Below are positions 25,006 to 34,537 of a DNA stretch of 64,000 bases, piece by piece. The notes under the pieces are model-generated. The model ran no database searches and was not told the origin of the DNA. It saw only the letters and a program-made list of their open reading frames with translations. This stretch comes from Burkholderiales bacterium (lineage in GTDB: Bacteria > Pseudomonadota > Gammaproteobacteria > Burkholderiales > SG8-41). A program made the translations under genes and the position numbers. Every line of letters begins with the position of its first letter. The first letter of the stretch is position 1. The DNA is taken from contig DATAJS010000023.1 in assembly GCA_036262035.1 (NCBI GenBank), positions 124,001 to 188,000 on the forward strand, read 5' to 3'.

Positions 25006-27081
25006 GTGGACACATCGTTGCAGACGCAGCAGAGTGCCGAGCCGAACGCCAGCGCCGGTGAAGCGCCCGTCGTTTCCGTCATCATTCCCGTATACAACTG
25101 CCGGGAGTACATCCGCGAGGCGCTCGACAGCATCCTGAGCCAGGACTTCGGGAACATCGAAATCCTGATCGTCGACGACGGCTCGGACGATTTCGCGTAC
25201 TCCACGCTCGCGGACCTCGATCCCCGCATACGCGTCTTCCGGCGGGACAAAGGCGGCGTATCCCGCGCGCGCAACTTCGCAATGAGCCAGGCGCGAGGCG
25301 AATTCTTCGCGTTTCTTGATGCCGACGACGTCTGGTTCCCCGGCAAGCTTTCCGCACAGGCCGCCTACCTCGAGGCACATCCCGAAGTCGGCGTGGTGTT
25401 CGGCGGCTTCATCAGGTGGGAACGCGGCGAAGACGGCGAGTATCCAGCTGCCGCCGGTCTCGTCAGGAATTGCTCGACTCTGGCGCGTCCAGAACCGACT
25501 CGATCCGGCTGGATCTATACGCGCTTGCTGCTCGGCTTGCTGGTCGGAATGAACACCGCAATGATCCGGCGAACCGTCTACGAGCGCATTGGAGGCTTCG
25601 ACGAATCGTTGAGAATCGGCGAGGACTACGATTTCTGGTTGAGAGCATCCCGGGTCGCGGAAATGGACTGTCTCGACGCACCGATCGCGCTGTATCGCAT
25701 GCATCCGGCGAGCGCGATGCACAGGCTGGACGCGGAAAATCATCTCGCGTTCATACTTCAGCGCGCGCACGCTCAGTGGGGCACCGTCGATCCGAACGGC
25801 AACACCATCCCGGACGCGGAGTTTCGCCGGCGCGTGGCGATGACCTACTTCGCGCACGGCTACTCGCATTACTGGGACGGGAATGCTTCCGTCGCCCTGG
25901 ATGCATTTCGGAAAGCGCTCGAAGGCGGTGCCCGTCCGTCGCGAGCGCTGGTCTATCTGGGCCTCGCCGCCGCGAGGGTGATGCGCGAGCGCGCTCGGTC
26001 ATTGCGATCCGATTCCGACGAGCGATCAATGGCGGCGCGGCCGGCGACCCTGGAGCCGCAGGTCACGGCGCCCATCATTTCGCGCCGCGCGGGCGCTCCG
26101 TTATGGGCAAGGCTCGCAGCCGGGGTCGTCAGCGGCGACGTGGTCCGCCGCCGCACGGAGAAGCTGACGATCTTCAATTTCCACAAGGTCCCCGGCGAGT
26201 CGGACGAGTATGGCCCGGACGAATTCACGCTCCGCGATTTCGAGCAACTGCTCGCCGTGGTTCAGCGCTATTTCGTGTTGCTTCCTCTCGAGGACGCCAT
26301 CGCGCGCCTGGGCAGGAATGCGTTGCCGCCGTTTGCCGCCGCCCTCACGTTCGACGACGGTTACAGCAACTGGTTGACCGGGGTCGTTCCGTACCTCGAA
26401 ACGCACCGTCTGCCGGCGACATTCTTCATTACGACCTGCCAACTGCAGGGGCGGCCGTTATGGTTCGAAAGGCTTCACCGCGTCCTGAACGCGCTGGGCG
26501 GCGAGCCCCGCCGCCTGCAGCCGCTGCTCCGCAAGTACGGAGTACGCTCTCACCCGCTCGCCCCCGTACAGGCGGCGGACGTCATCAAACATGCGAAGTA
26601 CCTCGGCGCCGAGCACCGCGACGCGTTCATTCTGGAATGCGAGGAGCTGTCGGGGGTCGCGCGTGACTACCCCCTGTTTTCCGCGGACGACGTCCGCGCG
26701 CTGCACGACAAAGGCTTCTCTATCGGGGCACATACCGTGAATCACCCGATACTGTCGCGCTGCTCGAACGACGAGGCGCGTGCAGAGATCGCCGAGTCCA
26801 AGGAGATGCTCGAGAGCGTGATCCGGGCCCCGGTGAACCTGTTTGCCTATCCGAACGGCCTCCCGGGCGTGGACATCGTATCGACGCACGTGCGCTACGT
26901 GCGGCAAGCCGGATTCGCCGCGGCGGTCACGACTGCCCTCGGGGCGGCCACGCGGCAGACGTCGCTCTATCAATTGCCGCGTTTCTCGCCTTGGGCAAAG
27001 ACGTCGAACAGGTTGCTCGTGCAATACCTGATGACGCTCGGCATTCGGTTCCCGGTCGTAGCGGAGGAACGAATCTCTTAG
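25006..27081 (+). CDS. Fusion: GT2 glycosyltransferase + NodB-type polysaccharide deacetylase
   Basis: 691 aa from GTG at 25006, 5 bp after the flippase stop; a far longer upstream frame overlaps the flippase and is rejected. Residues about 20-240 are a GT-A glycosyltransferase: PVVSVIIPVYNCREYIREAL, LIVDDGSDD and FLDADDVW. A linker (about 245-385) contains a TPR-like helical part. Residues about 386-680 are a NodB-like deacetylase: TIFNFHKVP, TFDDGY (about 448) and the metal-binding HTVNHP (about 575). No signal peptide, so both domains should face the cytoplasm. The fusion suggests an N-acetylhexosamine that is added and then deacetylated on the lipid-linked intermediate. Confidence 0.85.
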   Translation: MDTSLQTQQSAEPNASAGEAPVVSVIIPVYNCREYIREALDSILSQDFGNIEILIVDDGSDDFAYSTLADLDPRIRVFRRDKGGVSRARNFAMSQARGEFFAFLDADDVWFPGKLSAQAAYLEAHPEVGVVFGGFIRWERGEDGEYPAAAGLVRNCSTLARPEPTRSGWIYTRLLLGLLVGMNTAMIRRTVYERIGGFDESLRIGEDYDFWLRASRVAEMDCLDAPIALYRMHPASAMHRLDAENHLAFILQRAHAQWGTVDPNGNTIPDAEFRRRVAMTYFAHGYSHYWDGNASVALDAFRKALEGGARPSRALVYLGLAAARVMRERARSLRSDSDERSMAARPATLEPQVTAPIISRRAGAPLWARLAAGVVSGDVVRRRTEKLTIFNFHKVPGESDEYGPDEFTLRDFEQLLAVVQRYFVLLPLEDAIARLGRNALPPFAAALTFDDGYSNWLTGVVPYLETHRLPATFFITTCQLQGRPLWFERLHRVLNALGGEPRRLQPLLRKYGVRSHPLAPVQAADVIKHAKYLGAEHRDAFILECEELSGVARDYPLFSADDVRALHDKGFSIGAHTVNHPILSRCSNDEARAEIAESKEMLESVIRAPVNLFAYPNGLPGVDIVSTHVRYVRQAGFAAAVTTALGAATRQTSLYQLPRFSPWAKTSNRLLVQYLMTLGIRFPVVAEERIS

Positions 27082-27101
27082 GGACGCGTCCGACGGCTGC
27101 G

Positions 27102-28358
27102 CTAGTCACCTACGTGGGCCCGCAACTCCTTAATGCGCCTCTGAAACTCCAGCATGTCGGCCTGTAGTTCTTGCTTCCGACGCTGCAGAACGCCACGCAA
27201 CTCATCGCGCACGCCGAACAACGTGCGGAACGCCTCCTGCAACGTAGCCACGGTGGCATGCTCGTGTGGGATGCAGCACTGCGGAACCTCGAGCAATCGG
27301 CAGAATGCCAGGTTCTTTTGATCGTAAGCAATACTCAGGAAAGGGACCTCCGCATTTGCGGCGAAAATGCTCGAGTGCAGCATTTGGCAGATTACAAAGT
27401 CCACTTCCGCATACTCCCCGATCATTGAAACCGGATCGGTGTCGATTTTGACCAGTTGCAGACCTTGCGCCTGTAGGTAGTCCGCGACAGGATGCTCGAG
27501 ATCGTGATGGACAAAGTAAACGAGCTCCGCGCCGTATTCGTCTTTTAGCCATCGCAGGAACGCAACGAGCTCGCTCAGCGCCCCTGTTAGGACCTGGATG
27601 GCCTGCCAGCCGTGCGCAGCGAGATTGATGCCAATGCGGCATCGCTCGGCGACAACGCCCCGGCCCCTCGATTCGTTGCGTTTTCTCAAAAACAGCACCG
27701 GGTCACCCACTACGGCTGGCGCTTGCAACTTGTCGACGTGCATGGCGAATAGTTGACGCGTCTCCACATCCCTCACGGACATGTGAGCACAGAGCCGCGC
27801 AAGCTCGCCAAGCTTTTTCTTCGTCTCGGCGGTGACTTCATCCAGCCCACACAATTGCTCGTGCATCAATCGATTCATGCCGATAGCGTAGGCGATGACC
27901 GGACAACTGATCTGCCGTAAAAAGTTGATGTCCTCCAAGCGTGTGTTCGTAGAGCCGTCGCCCCGCACGAAGACGTAGCCTCCGCCGCCGATCACGAACA
28001 AGTCGCAACTTGCGTTCACCTCCCGCAGTAGCTCGGGCGTCATGTCGCCCCAGGTGATCTCCAAAAACTCCAGCTGCTGCGGATTGAACGCTTCGATCAG
28101 CTGCTCTCGAATTGCCACTCTAATGGCTAGGTCACCCTTGTTCGTGTGCTGTCGGGTCAGGTAATGGTAATCGCTCAACACGAGCGTGCCGGTGATCCGC
28201 GTGCTCAAACGGTTCCAAGCGTTCTTGATAACGCTCTTGAGACGGGCTACAGGTCTCTTTTTAATCGCGCTATAGGCCGCGTGCTCGGCGATCGGCGCAT
28301 ATAGCGCGATTCGCAGCGCTCGATCACGGGAAAACGCTTCTTTCGCTTCTACAAACAT
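27102..28358 (-). CDS. Polysaccharide pyruvyl transferase family protein
   Basis: 418 aa. Characteristic features are THNKGD-like TRQHTNKGDLAIRVAI (about 68-83), the glycine-rich FVIGGGGYVFVRGD and SMIGEYAEVDFVICQMLHSSIFAANAEVPFLSIAYDQK near the C-terminus, where the conserved His sits. The family moves pyruvate from PEP onto sugars, giving acidic ketals, or has evolved into related transferases; CsaB and WcaK are members. A coiled-coil tail (RRKQELQADMLEFQRRIKEL) ends the protein. It is convergent with the GT2-NodB gene and separated from the next upstream gene by 205 bp. Its lower GC look suggests transfer. Confidence 0.85.
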   Translation of the reverse strand: MFVEAKEAFSRDRALRIALYAPIAEHAAYSAIKKRPVARLKSVIKNAWNRLSTRITGTLVLSDYHYLTRQHTNKGDLAIRVAIREQLIEAFNPQQLEFLEITWGDMTPELLREVNASCDLFVIGGGGYVFVRGDGSTNTRLEDINFLRQISCPVIAYAIGMNRLMHEQLCGLDEVTAETKKKLGELARLCAHMSVRDVETRQLFAMHVDKLQAPAVVGDPVLFLRKRNESRGRGVVAERCRIGINLAAHGWQAIQVLTGALSELVAFLRWLKDEYGAELVYFVHHDLEHPVADYLQAQGLQLVKIDTDPVSMIGEYAEVDFVICQMLHSSIFAANAEVPFLSIAYDQKNLAFCRLLEVPQCCIPHEHATVATLQEAFRTLFGVRDELRGVLQRRKQELQADMLEFQRRIKELRAHVGD

Positions 28359-28563
28359 CTTGCGAACCTCTTCAGCACAGCCGTAGCGTCCTTGATCGCC
28401 GTATCTCCGATAGATGTCGGATCGCCGATGCGCACTGCTGGCCCCGCATCACCGCCTGGCCTCGCACGCGCATTCCTCGACAGGGATAGAGCTAAGTAAC
28501 AAACCTTCCTCGTTTTTTTCGCGGGCCGCGTCGAACCAATCGCGCCGCCAGGCTTTCTTATAT
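28359..28563. other. 205 bp intergenic stretch, no confident gene
   Basis: Read leftward, two short open stretches look protein-like but have no start: one ends at 28449 (WRRDWFDAAREKNEEGLLLS) and another ends at 28349, overlapping the pyruvyltransferase start. They may be remnants of a lost gene or chance. No terminator or box is clear. Confidence 0.3.
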
Positions 28564-30702
28564 CTACTTGAGCGCGGCCGCATAACGCGACAAGCGCCAG
28601 CCAGCGGACAACTGAACCCGATAAGCGATACTCCGAATATCCGAAGCGCTCCACGCGCCACGGAACACCCGATACTCTTCGGTTGCGAACCAGTCCTTGT
28701 ACTGGCTCTTACCTTCTCCCAGGTCGATGTGCGACACCCCATGCTGACCAGATTCCTCGATGATGTTCGAGAGGAGCAATAACCCCGGGCTGTATCCGCG
28801 TAAAGCGGGGTTATAGACGGGAAACCAGTAATGCAATCTGTCGAACGATCGCAGACCGATATGTACTGCCGCCCACACGCCGTCGAACTCGAGCGTGGAT
28901 AGGACGAGAGCGCACCCGGGCGACTTCTGCACGCGCAGATTCTCAAGCACATGTCCCTTCCACGCCTCCGCCAGCGCGTCGGGCACCCCGTTCACGCGGT
29001 ATTGCTCGCGCTTTTGTGAAATGGCGACTTGCAGCCACTCCCATGAATGTTCCTGATCAAACGTAAAGGCGACGCGTTTGAAATCCTTTTCAGCTTTGCG
29101 TTGTCTGTTCTTGATGTTGTTGAACACGCCACGATGGCGCTGCCTCACACCACTCCAATACGAGTCAGACCCATCAGGCAACGAGATACTCGCTCCGACC
29201 CGAGGCTCTGCCCCGGCTAATCCCAGTTCCAGCTGCCGTTCGTCCAAATGACTGTAAAGGAAATGCGATAGTCCAGCGCAGGCGAGCAACGTAACCGCAT
29301 CGATGGTTGGGGCTATATCAGTGTCCAAAATGACTCCGCACGAGTCATTGAGCTCAGAACCAACGCGTTCTGCAGCTCGACACCAGCGGGCAAAGTCATT
29401 GGCAAACTGGAACGGCCAAAAGCCGCACAAACGACCGTTGAAGTGCAAGAGACACACCCGCACTTGCCGGGATGCATTTGCGACCGCGGCTGAAAACTCC
29501 GCCGAGAAGAAAGGTGATTGATATTCCGGGTGTTCTTGTTGGATCTTCCGCCACGCGTCACGCTCTTGCTGCGTAAGATCATCCATTCGCTTGACGACCC
29601 CGGACCAATCGCCATGTGCGCGCCCGGGGAGTGCATGGATCAGGAAAGCTTCAGGCTGGCGTGGAACGGGGATGCTTGTGCGATCGCGTGGCGCACATGG
29701 GTTCCGCTGAGGCCGGAAAAACATAAAAGTCGCGAGCTTTGGATGCGATATGTTCAACCCGTCGCAAGTCCACTGATTCTCTGGCAGATGGACGCGGCCA
29801 AACACACCGGGCACGCGCCCCTGCGTCTGGGGACGGTTGAGCACCGGCTCGCTCGAAAAAAGCATTTCGAAGCCTGCCGACGCCGCCTTCATTACCACAC
29901 TCTCATCGAACGCCCCATGCGGAAACGACATCGATCGCACCTTGCCGGCAACGTTGGCAATTGCGGTGAATGACTCGTTGAGCTCGCCGTCTACATCATC
30001 GACGTGGGTCAGAGGGGCGTGGGTATGCCCGTGACCTCCAAACTCGACGAGCGTGCGATCGGCTTCCTGCACATCATGAGCCGTAAGCATCTGCCGCCCA
30101 GGGGCATGGCAGGGCGCATACCTGCGCAGCATCTCATAGCGATCGGCAAGGGGATGCCGCGCGAGCTCCGCGGTGTATTCCTGGATACCTATAGGAGCAC
30201 TTGCCCGGCCCTCGCCAAGAGGCGGGAACAACGTCTTCAACTCCGCGATCTCAGTCGATTCCGCGAGTGCCGAGACTAGGAGATCCTGCCACCAGACCGG
30301 TTGCTCCGTATTCAGGACTTCGGAGGCGACAAAGACTACGCATGGCATGCGCCGCCGACGAAGCTCGGCGTACGCGAATTCGAGTGAATCGCGCCAGCCA
30401 TCATCAAAGGTGATAAGGGCCGCGCGAGTTGGTAAAGGCCGCTTTCCTTCTCTTGCGCGCGCGACATGATCGAGGTCGATCACGTGATAGTGCTTTTGAA
30501 TGAAGTCGAGGGATCGCGCGAAATTCTCGACGCAGAGCGTAAACTCCCGCTCGGCACTCGCAAAAGCCGTACTGGAACGCGGAAGCACGCGATGGAACAT
30601 GAAAACAGTCAGCGTGTGCCTGTTCCGTACGCGATGGATCAATCCATAGACTCCAACGCCATAGGCAATCGCGCGCAGGCGGTTCTTGAACCAAGCCATC
30701 AT
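28564..30702 (-). CDS. Fusion: NodB-type deacetylase + CelD/GNAT-like acyltransferase
   Basis: 712 aa from the tandem ATG-ATG at 30702; the longer upstream frame has no family features. Residues about 1-330 form a polysaccharide deacetylase: TVFMFHRVLP, ITFDDGWRDSLEF (about 95) and the metal-binding GHGHTHAPLTH. Residues about 375-712 form a BioF2/CelD-type acyltransferase: QSPFFSAEFSAAV, RQRHRGVFNNIKNRQRKAEKDF, RVNGVPDALAEAWKGH, WAAVHIGLRSFDRLHYWFPVY and LGEGKSQYKDWFA. The two activities in one chain would remove an acetyl group and install another acyl group on the same sugar, which is inference. No signal peptide or helix is seen. The domain order is opposite to the GT2-NodB fusion nearby. 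Confidence 0.8.
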   Translation of the reverse strand: MMAWFKNRLRAIAYGVGVYGLIHRVRNRHTLTVFMFHRVLPRSSTAFASAEREFTLCVENFARSLDFIQKHYHVIDLDHVARAREGKRPLPTRAALITFDDGWRDSLEFAYAELRRRRMPCVVFVASEVLNTEQPVWWQDLLVSALAESTEIAELKTLFPPLGEGRASAPIGIQEYTAELARHPLADRYEMLRRYAPCHAPGRQMLTAHDVQEADRTLVEFGGHGHTHAPLTHVDDVDGELNESFTAIANVAGKVRSMSFPHGAFDESVVMKAASAGFEMLFSSEPVLNRPQTQGRVPGVFGRVHLPENQWTCDGLNISHPKLATFMFFRPQRNPCAPRDRTSIPVPRQPEAFLIHALPGRAHGDWSGVVKRMDDLTQQERDAWRKIQQEHPEYQSPFFSAEFSAAVANASRQVRVCLLHFNGRLCGFWPFQFANDFARWCRAAERVGSELNDSCGVILDTDIAPTIDAVTLLACAGLSHFLYSHLDERQLELGLAGAEPRVGASISLPDGSDSYWSGVRQRHRGVFNNIKNRQRKAEKDFKRVAFTFDQEHSWEWLQVAISQKREQYRVNGVPDALAEAWKGHVLENLRVQKSPGCALVLSTLEFDGVWAAVHIGLRSFDRLHYWFPVYNPALRGYSPGLLLLSNIIEESGQHGVSHIDLGEGKSQYKDWFATEEYRVFRGAWSASDIRSIAYRVQLSAGWRLSRYAAALK

Positions 30703-30836
30703 GCTCGTACGCTCAACATAGCGTGTACCGGTCTTCGTAACGTTGCGATACGTAGGGACTCGCGCGGTTTGTGCTAGTGAGCGGGCGACCAGGCATAACG
30801 CCGTGGCAGCCGCCTCGCGGCGCACAAAAAGTCTCG

Positions 30837-32132
30837 TCAGTGCGGCTGAGCAGCAACACTCGGGGGCGTCGCGTGTTGCAGCACCGGCTCTTGTTGCCTC
30901 GCCTTTTCTATGGAGTAACGCGTGACGACCACGATCGCCATCAAGTAATACGGCAGGTCGAAATAGGCGAGACTCAGGAACGCGCCTCCGACGAGATACC
31001 CGATGAGGCTCACTTTGACCATTGCGAACAACATACGCGCCCACGCGAACTCCGGCCCCGTCCGGACGCGCGCGTCGCGTTGTGCCCACCCGGCTGCGCG
31101 CCAGGTCGCCGCCCAGAAAGCGAGGAAGAGCACGAGGCCGACCACTCCGTGTTCCCCGAGCGTGGAGAAGTAAATGCTATGTGCAACGTGAATATCCAGC
31201 GGATTCGGGGCGAATTGTGCGAATACGTCGCGGGTATACATGGCGTAGCCTCCGCCGAAGAAGTGCGCCTTGGCCACGTTGACGGTAAGCCACCAGCTGT
31301 TGATCCGACCCTGCGCCGACGCGTCCGTATCGTAGTCCTGGATCGTCTCCATCCGCTCCCACCATTGCTCCGGCATCAGCGGAAGTATCAGTGCGGCACC
31401 GAGCACAACAAGAGCGCCCACGCCAAGTTTCTTTTCGCTCTTCCACACCAAGAGCACCGACATCGCGGCGATTGCCACCAACGCACCGCGTGAATGGCTG
31501 CCCAGAACCGAGACGACGCATAACAACATCGAGACTCGCAAGCCCCACTTCACGTATTTCTTGGTGGCGACCGACGAAAGGTAGTACATCAAAGGGATAA
31601 CCATCGTCAGCGCCAACGCCACTTCGTTGTTCCCTTCGATGAACGTCTGCGTAGGACCGTAGACGCGGTAATGTCCTCCCGTCGCCAATGTGAACAAGCC
31701 ACCCTTCACCCCGTACAATCCGAGCGATATCACGATCACCCACACCAGTGCGTGCACGTGCTTCCTCGTATGCAGAAGCGCGATCGTGACCAGCAGCATG
31801 AAGTTGATCTTCAGTACCCGCGTCCACATTTCATAGCTGAGCTCCGGGTTGAACGAGAACGGATACGTGATGCTCTGCCACACCGTAAATACCACGAGCA
31901 GAATCACCGGCGCATACCACTTCGCCTGCGCCTCCTTCCAATGGAACAACAAACCAATCATCGTCGTTGCGACGATCCACTGCGCCCATGGCCAGTCATA
32001 GGCGAATCCCCACGTGAGGCGGTGCGGATTCATGAGGCTCACAATTGCCCAAAGAATCACCCCCCGCCATGGCCGGCCGAGCGCGGCAAGCGCACCGATG
32101 ATGAGGAACGAAGTAATGGCGAGGTCACGCAT
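30837..32132 (-). CDS. Putative O-glycosylation ligase, exosortase A system-associated
   Basis: 431 aa with about ten membrane helices and the O-antigen ligase (Wzy_C/WaaL-like) fold. The long periplasmic loop carries ASAQGRINSWWLTVNVAKAHFFGGGYAMYTRD and DIHVAHSIYFSTLGEHGVVGL, whose His and Arg residues are typical of the ligase active region. Family expectation (TIGR03097): transfer of lipid-linked glycan to an acceptor, proposed to be PEP-CTERM proteins. It is the last gene of the core operon that starts at 49525, 6 bp after the GT4 stop. Confidence 0.88.
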   Translation of the reverse strand: MRDLAITSFLIIGALAALGRPWRGVILWAIVSLMNPHRLTWGFAYDWPWAQWIVATTMIGLLFHWKEAQAKWYAPVILLVVFTVWQSITYPFSFNPELSYEMWTRVLKINFMLLVTIALLHTRKHVHALVWVIVISLGLYGVKGGLFTLATGGHYRVYGPTQTFIEGNNEVALALTMVIPLMYYLSSVATKKYVKWGLRVSMLLCVVSVLGSHSRGALVAIAAMSVLLVWKSEKKLGVGALVVLGAALILPLMPEQWWERMETIQDYDTDASAQGRINSWWLTVNVAKAHFFGGGYAMYTRDVFAQFAPNPLDIHVAHSIYFSTLGEHGVVGLVLFLAFWAATWRAAGWAQRDARVRTGPEFAWARMLFAMVKVSLIGYLVGGAFLSLAYFDLPYYLMAIVVVTRYSIEKARQQEPVLQHATPPSVAAQPH

Positions 32133-32138
32133 CGGGCA

Positions 32139-33347
32139 TCAGGTCGAACGTAGTGCGGCCGCCCGTAGCTCGCCCGTCGTCGAGCAGGCCCGCTTGAACA
32201 GATCGACTTGCCCGACCGTCGAGTCGTCCCACGAAAACCGCTCCGCGTAGCGCCGGGTTTCGGCGCGATCCGGAGCATCGCGGCGCAGCTCCGTCACGTG
32301 CTCTGCGATCGCGCTCGACGATCGTTCGCGCATGAGGACGCCGGCCGCGCGGTCAGTCACGACCTCGGCGCAACCCGCCAGGCGCGTCGTGATAACCGGC
32401 GTTCCGCAGGCCATCGCTTCGAGCAAGACGTTGGGCCACCCCTCGCGCACCGACGCGAGCACCAGCGCGTCTACCGCGCTATAGAGCGTACGCAGTTCGC
32501 CCTGAGACAGACGCCCGAGAAAGCGGACGCGATCCGCCACCCCGAGGGAGACCGTGAGCTCGCGCAGTGCCTGCGCGCAGGGTCCCGTTCCCGCGATCAG
32601 CAGCTCGACATCCTGAAGCTGGGGCAACGCACGGATGATGAGATCGTGCCCCTTTGCCTCGACCAGACGACCGACCGCGGCCAGGCTGTATCGCGTGATA
32701 TTCAGCGCCGCGCGTGCCTGCCCGCGATCCTCGGGCCTGAACAGCTTCAAATCGACGCCATTGCGCAGGACGGTGATCTTTGCGCCGTCGGCGCCCAGCG
32801 CGACGAGCTCGTCCTTGAGAGCGGCGCAGACCGTGATGATCTCCGCGCAATGCTCGGCCGCCCAGAGGATCATGCGGCGCGGAAGCGCGTAGCGAGGTAT
32901 CAGGTTGATGTCCGTCCCGCGCGCCGTGACCACGACCGGCTTGCCCAAAGCCTTGCCCATCATCACGGCCGCAACCCCGTCCGGATAGAAGTAATGCGCG
33001 TCGATGACATCGAAGTCATAGCCCTCCGCGATCAGCTTGCGCGCCGCCGCGATACCCGCACGCGCGAGCGTGAACGGAGTGACCGTCATGCCGATCTTCG
33101 GCAGCACGAGATAACGGGGGTGACGGATCTCGATGCCGTTGAGCACCTCGACCCGAGGCACGGCAGAGAAAGCCGCGTATTCTCCGAACAGCGGATGCTT
33201 GGACGGAAACCACGGCACCGGCGCAATCACTTTCGACTGCACCTCTCCGCTCGCCACGAGATGCCGCAGGCGCGTCTCGACGAAGATGCCGTGCGCGGGA
33301 TTGACGCTGTTCGGGTAGAGCGTCGTGAAAGTCAGCAGCTTGATCAC
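32139..33347 (-). CDS. Glycosyltransferase family 4
   Basis: 402 aa GT-B enzyme. The N-terminal domain includes LLTFTTLYPNSVNPAHGIFVETRLR and VIDAHYFYPDGVAAVM. The C-terminal domain has VLRNGVDLKLFRPEDR, AAVGRLVEAKGHDLIIRAL and the EGWPNVLLEAMACGTPVI donor-binding motif. It resembles GT4 enzymes of the XrtA core. Cytoplasmic, probably adding a sugar to the lipid-linked repeat unit; specificity unknown. It starts in a 4-base overlap with the preceding gene. Confidence 0.87.
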   Translation of the reverse strand: MIKLLTFTTLYPNSVNPAHGIFVETRLRHLVASGEVQSKVIAPVPWFPSKHPLFGEYAAFSAVPRVEVLNGIEIRHPRYLVLPKIGMTVTPFTLARAGIAAARKLIAEGYDFDVIDAHYFYPDGVAAVMMGKALGKPVVVTARGTDINLIPRYALPRRMILWAAEHCAEIITVCAALKDELVALGADGAKITVLRNGVDLKLFRPEDRGQARAALNITRYSLAAVGRLVEAKGHDLIIRALPQLQDVELLIAGTGPCAQALRELTVSLGVADRVRFLGRLSQGELRTLYSAVDALVLASVREGWPNVLLEAMACGTPVITTRLAGCAEVVTDRAAGVLMRERSSSAIAEHVTELRRDAPDRAETRRYAERFSWDDSTVGQVDLFKRACSTTGELRAAALRST

Positions 33348-34534
33348 CGCCGCGCTCCGTGCTCCGCGGCCAGGCTGCCCGGGCCGCGCCCGGACAGCTC
33401 CGCCGCAAGCGATTCCACACGCCGCGCATTACCCGTCCACGTAAGGTTGCGCTGCGCGATGGTGGCGGCGGCCGCCGCGCCGAGGCGCTCGCGCAGGCGA
33501 GCGTCTCCGCACAACCGCGTCAGCGCCGCTTCGAGCCCTGCTCCGGATGCATCGAACAGCACCGCGTTTTCACCGTCGACGAGCACTTCTTCGATGTTGG
33601 GCTGACGCGGCGCTACGATGGCCTTGCCGAGCGCGAGGTATTCGAAGAGCTTGAGCGGCGACGCATACTCGACCACTGCCGGTTGCAAGGCGATATCGAA
33701 TGCGGCCACGTACGCGGGCACGGCGCTGCGATCGACGACGCCGGTGAACCTGACGCGTTCGGCAAGCCCGAGGTCCGCGGCCAGCTTTTCGAGATCGGCG
33801 CGCGCGGGACCGTCTCCGACGACGAGGAACCGCGCGTTGCGAGGCGCCGCGGCACTCGCGAGCCATCGCACCACACGATCCACACCGTGCCAGTCGCGTA
33901 CGAAACCCGTAAAGCCGAGGACGATCTCGTCGCCGTAGCCCAGTGTCGCCTTTGCGGTAGCAGGCGGCGGCGCGGCGCTGAAGTGCTCGAGGTTGATGCC
34001 GTTGGGGATGACCGCGACTCGCGACGCCGGCACGCCGCGGCGTTGCACGTGCGCACCCAGCGCGCTCGTGACCGGCAGCACGAAATCGGCGTTGCGCCAT
34101 GCCACGCCTTCCGCCCATGCGGCAAGCCGCGGCAGGCCGAGCCCCCCGAACCGGCCGCGCTCGTGCGCGAGCGGCGCGTTCACCTCCAGCAGAAGCGGCA
34201 GGCCGAATCGCCTGCGGACCATCGCGCCGGCGAGCATGAACAGGTTGTAGCGTTCGTAGACGACGTCGGGCCGCGCGTCGCGAATCGCACGGACGAGCCT
34301 CCGATACGCAACGAGCGAATACGCGAGCTCGAGCAGCTCGTATAACGCTTTAGGCAAAGCCGACTTGAGCCGATGCACCCAGCCGATCTTGTTGCCCATC
34401 CCGGCGCCGCCGTCGCCGCCCGGCGCGACGACGATCAGCTCGTGCCCGAGCTTGCGCAGGGCCGAGATCATCTCTTCGATATGGACCGCCTGGCCGTCGC
34501 GGGAGGCGGTGCGATGATGGTAGAGAATGCGCAT
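33344..34534 (-). CDS. Glycosyltransferase family 4 (XrtA locus)
   Basis: 396 aa GT-B protein. MRILYHHRTASRDGQAVHIEEMI opens the acceptor domain, with PDVVYERYNLFMLAGAMV next. The donor domain shows PNGINLEHFS, GFTGFVRDWHGVDRVV and ASPLKLFEYLALGKAIVAPRQPNIEEVL. The opening motif is characteristic of the exosortase A-associated GT4 group. Cytoplasmic sugar transferase for the repeat unit; sugar unknown. It begins 3 bp after the amidotransferase stop. Confidence 0.88.
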   Translation of the reverse strand: MRILYHHRTASRDGQAVHIEEMISALRKLGHELIVVAPGGDGGAGMGNKIGWVHRLKSALPKALYELLELAYSLVAYRRLVRAIRDARPDVVYERYNLFMLAGAMVRRRFGLPLLLEVNAPLAHERGRFGGLGLPRLAAWAEGVAWRNADFVLPVTSALGAHVQRRGVPASRVAVIPNGINLEHFSAAPPPATAKATLGYGDEIVLGFTGFVRDWHGVDRVVRWLASAAAPRNARFLVVGDGPARADLEKLAADLGLAERVRFTGVVDRSAVPAYVAAFDIALQPAVVEYASPLKLFEYLALGKAIVAPRQPNIEEVLVDGENAVLFDASGAGLEAALTRLCGDARLRERLGAAAAATIAQRNLTWTGNARRVESLAAELSGRGPGSLAAEHGARR

Positions 34535-34537
34535 GTC

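Noticed and set aside
30703-31089. N-terminal extension of the deacetylase-acyltransferase fusion
   Set aside because: The first part overlaps the O-glycosylation ligase gene and lacks any domain; tandem ATG at 30702 starts the conserved part.
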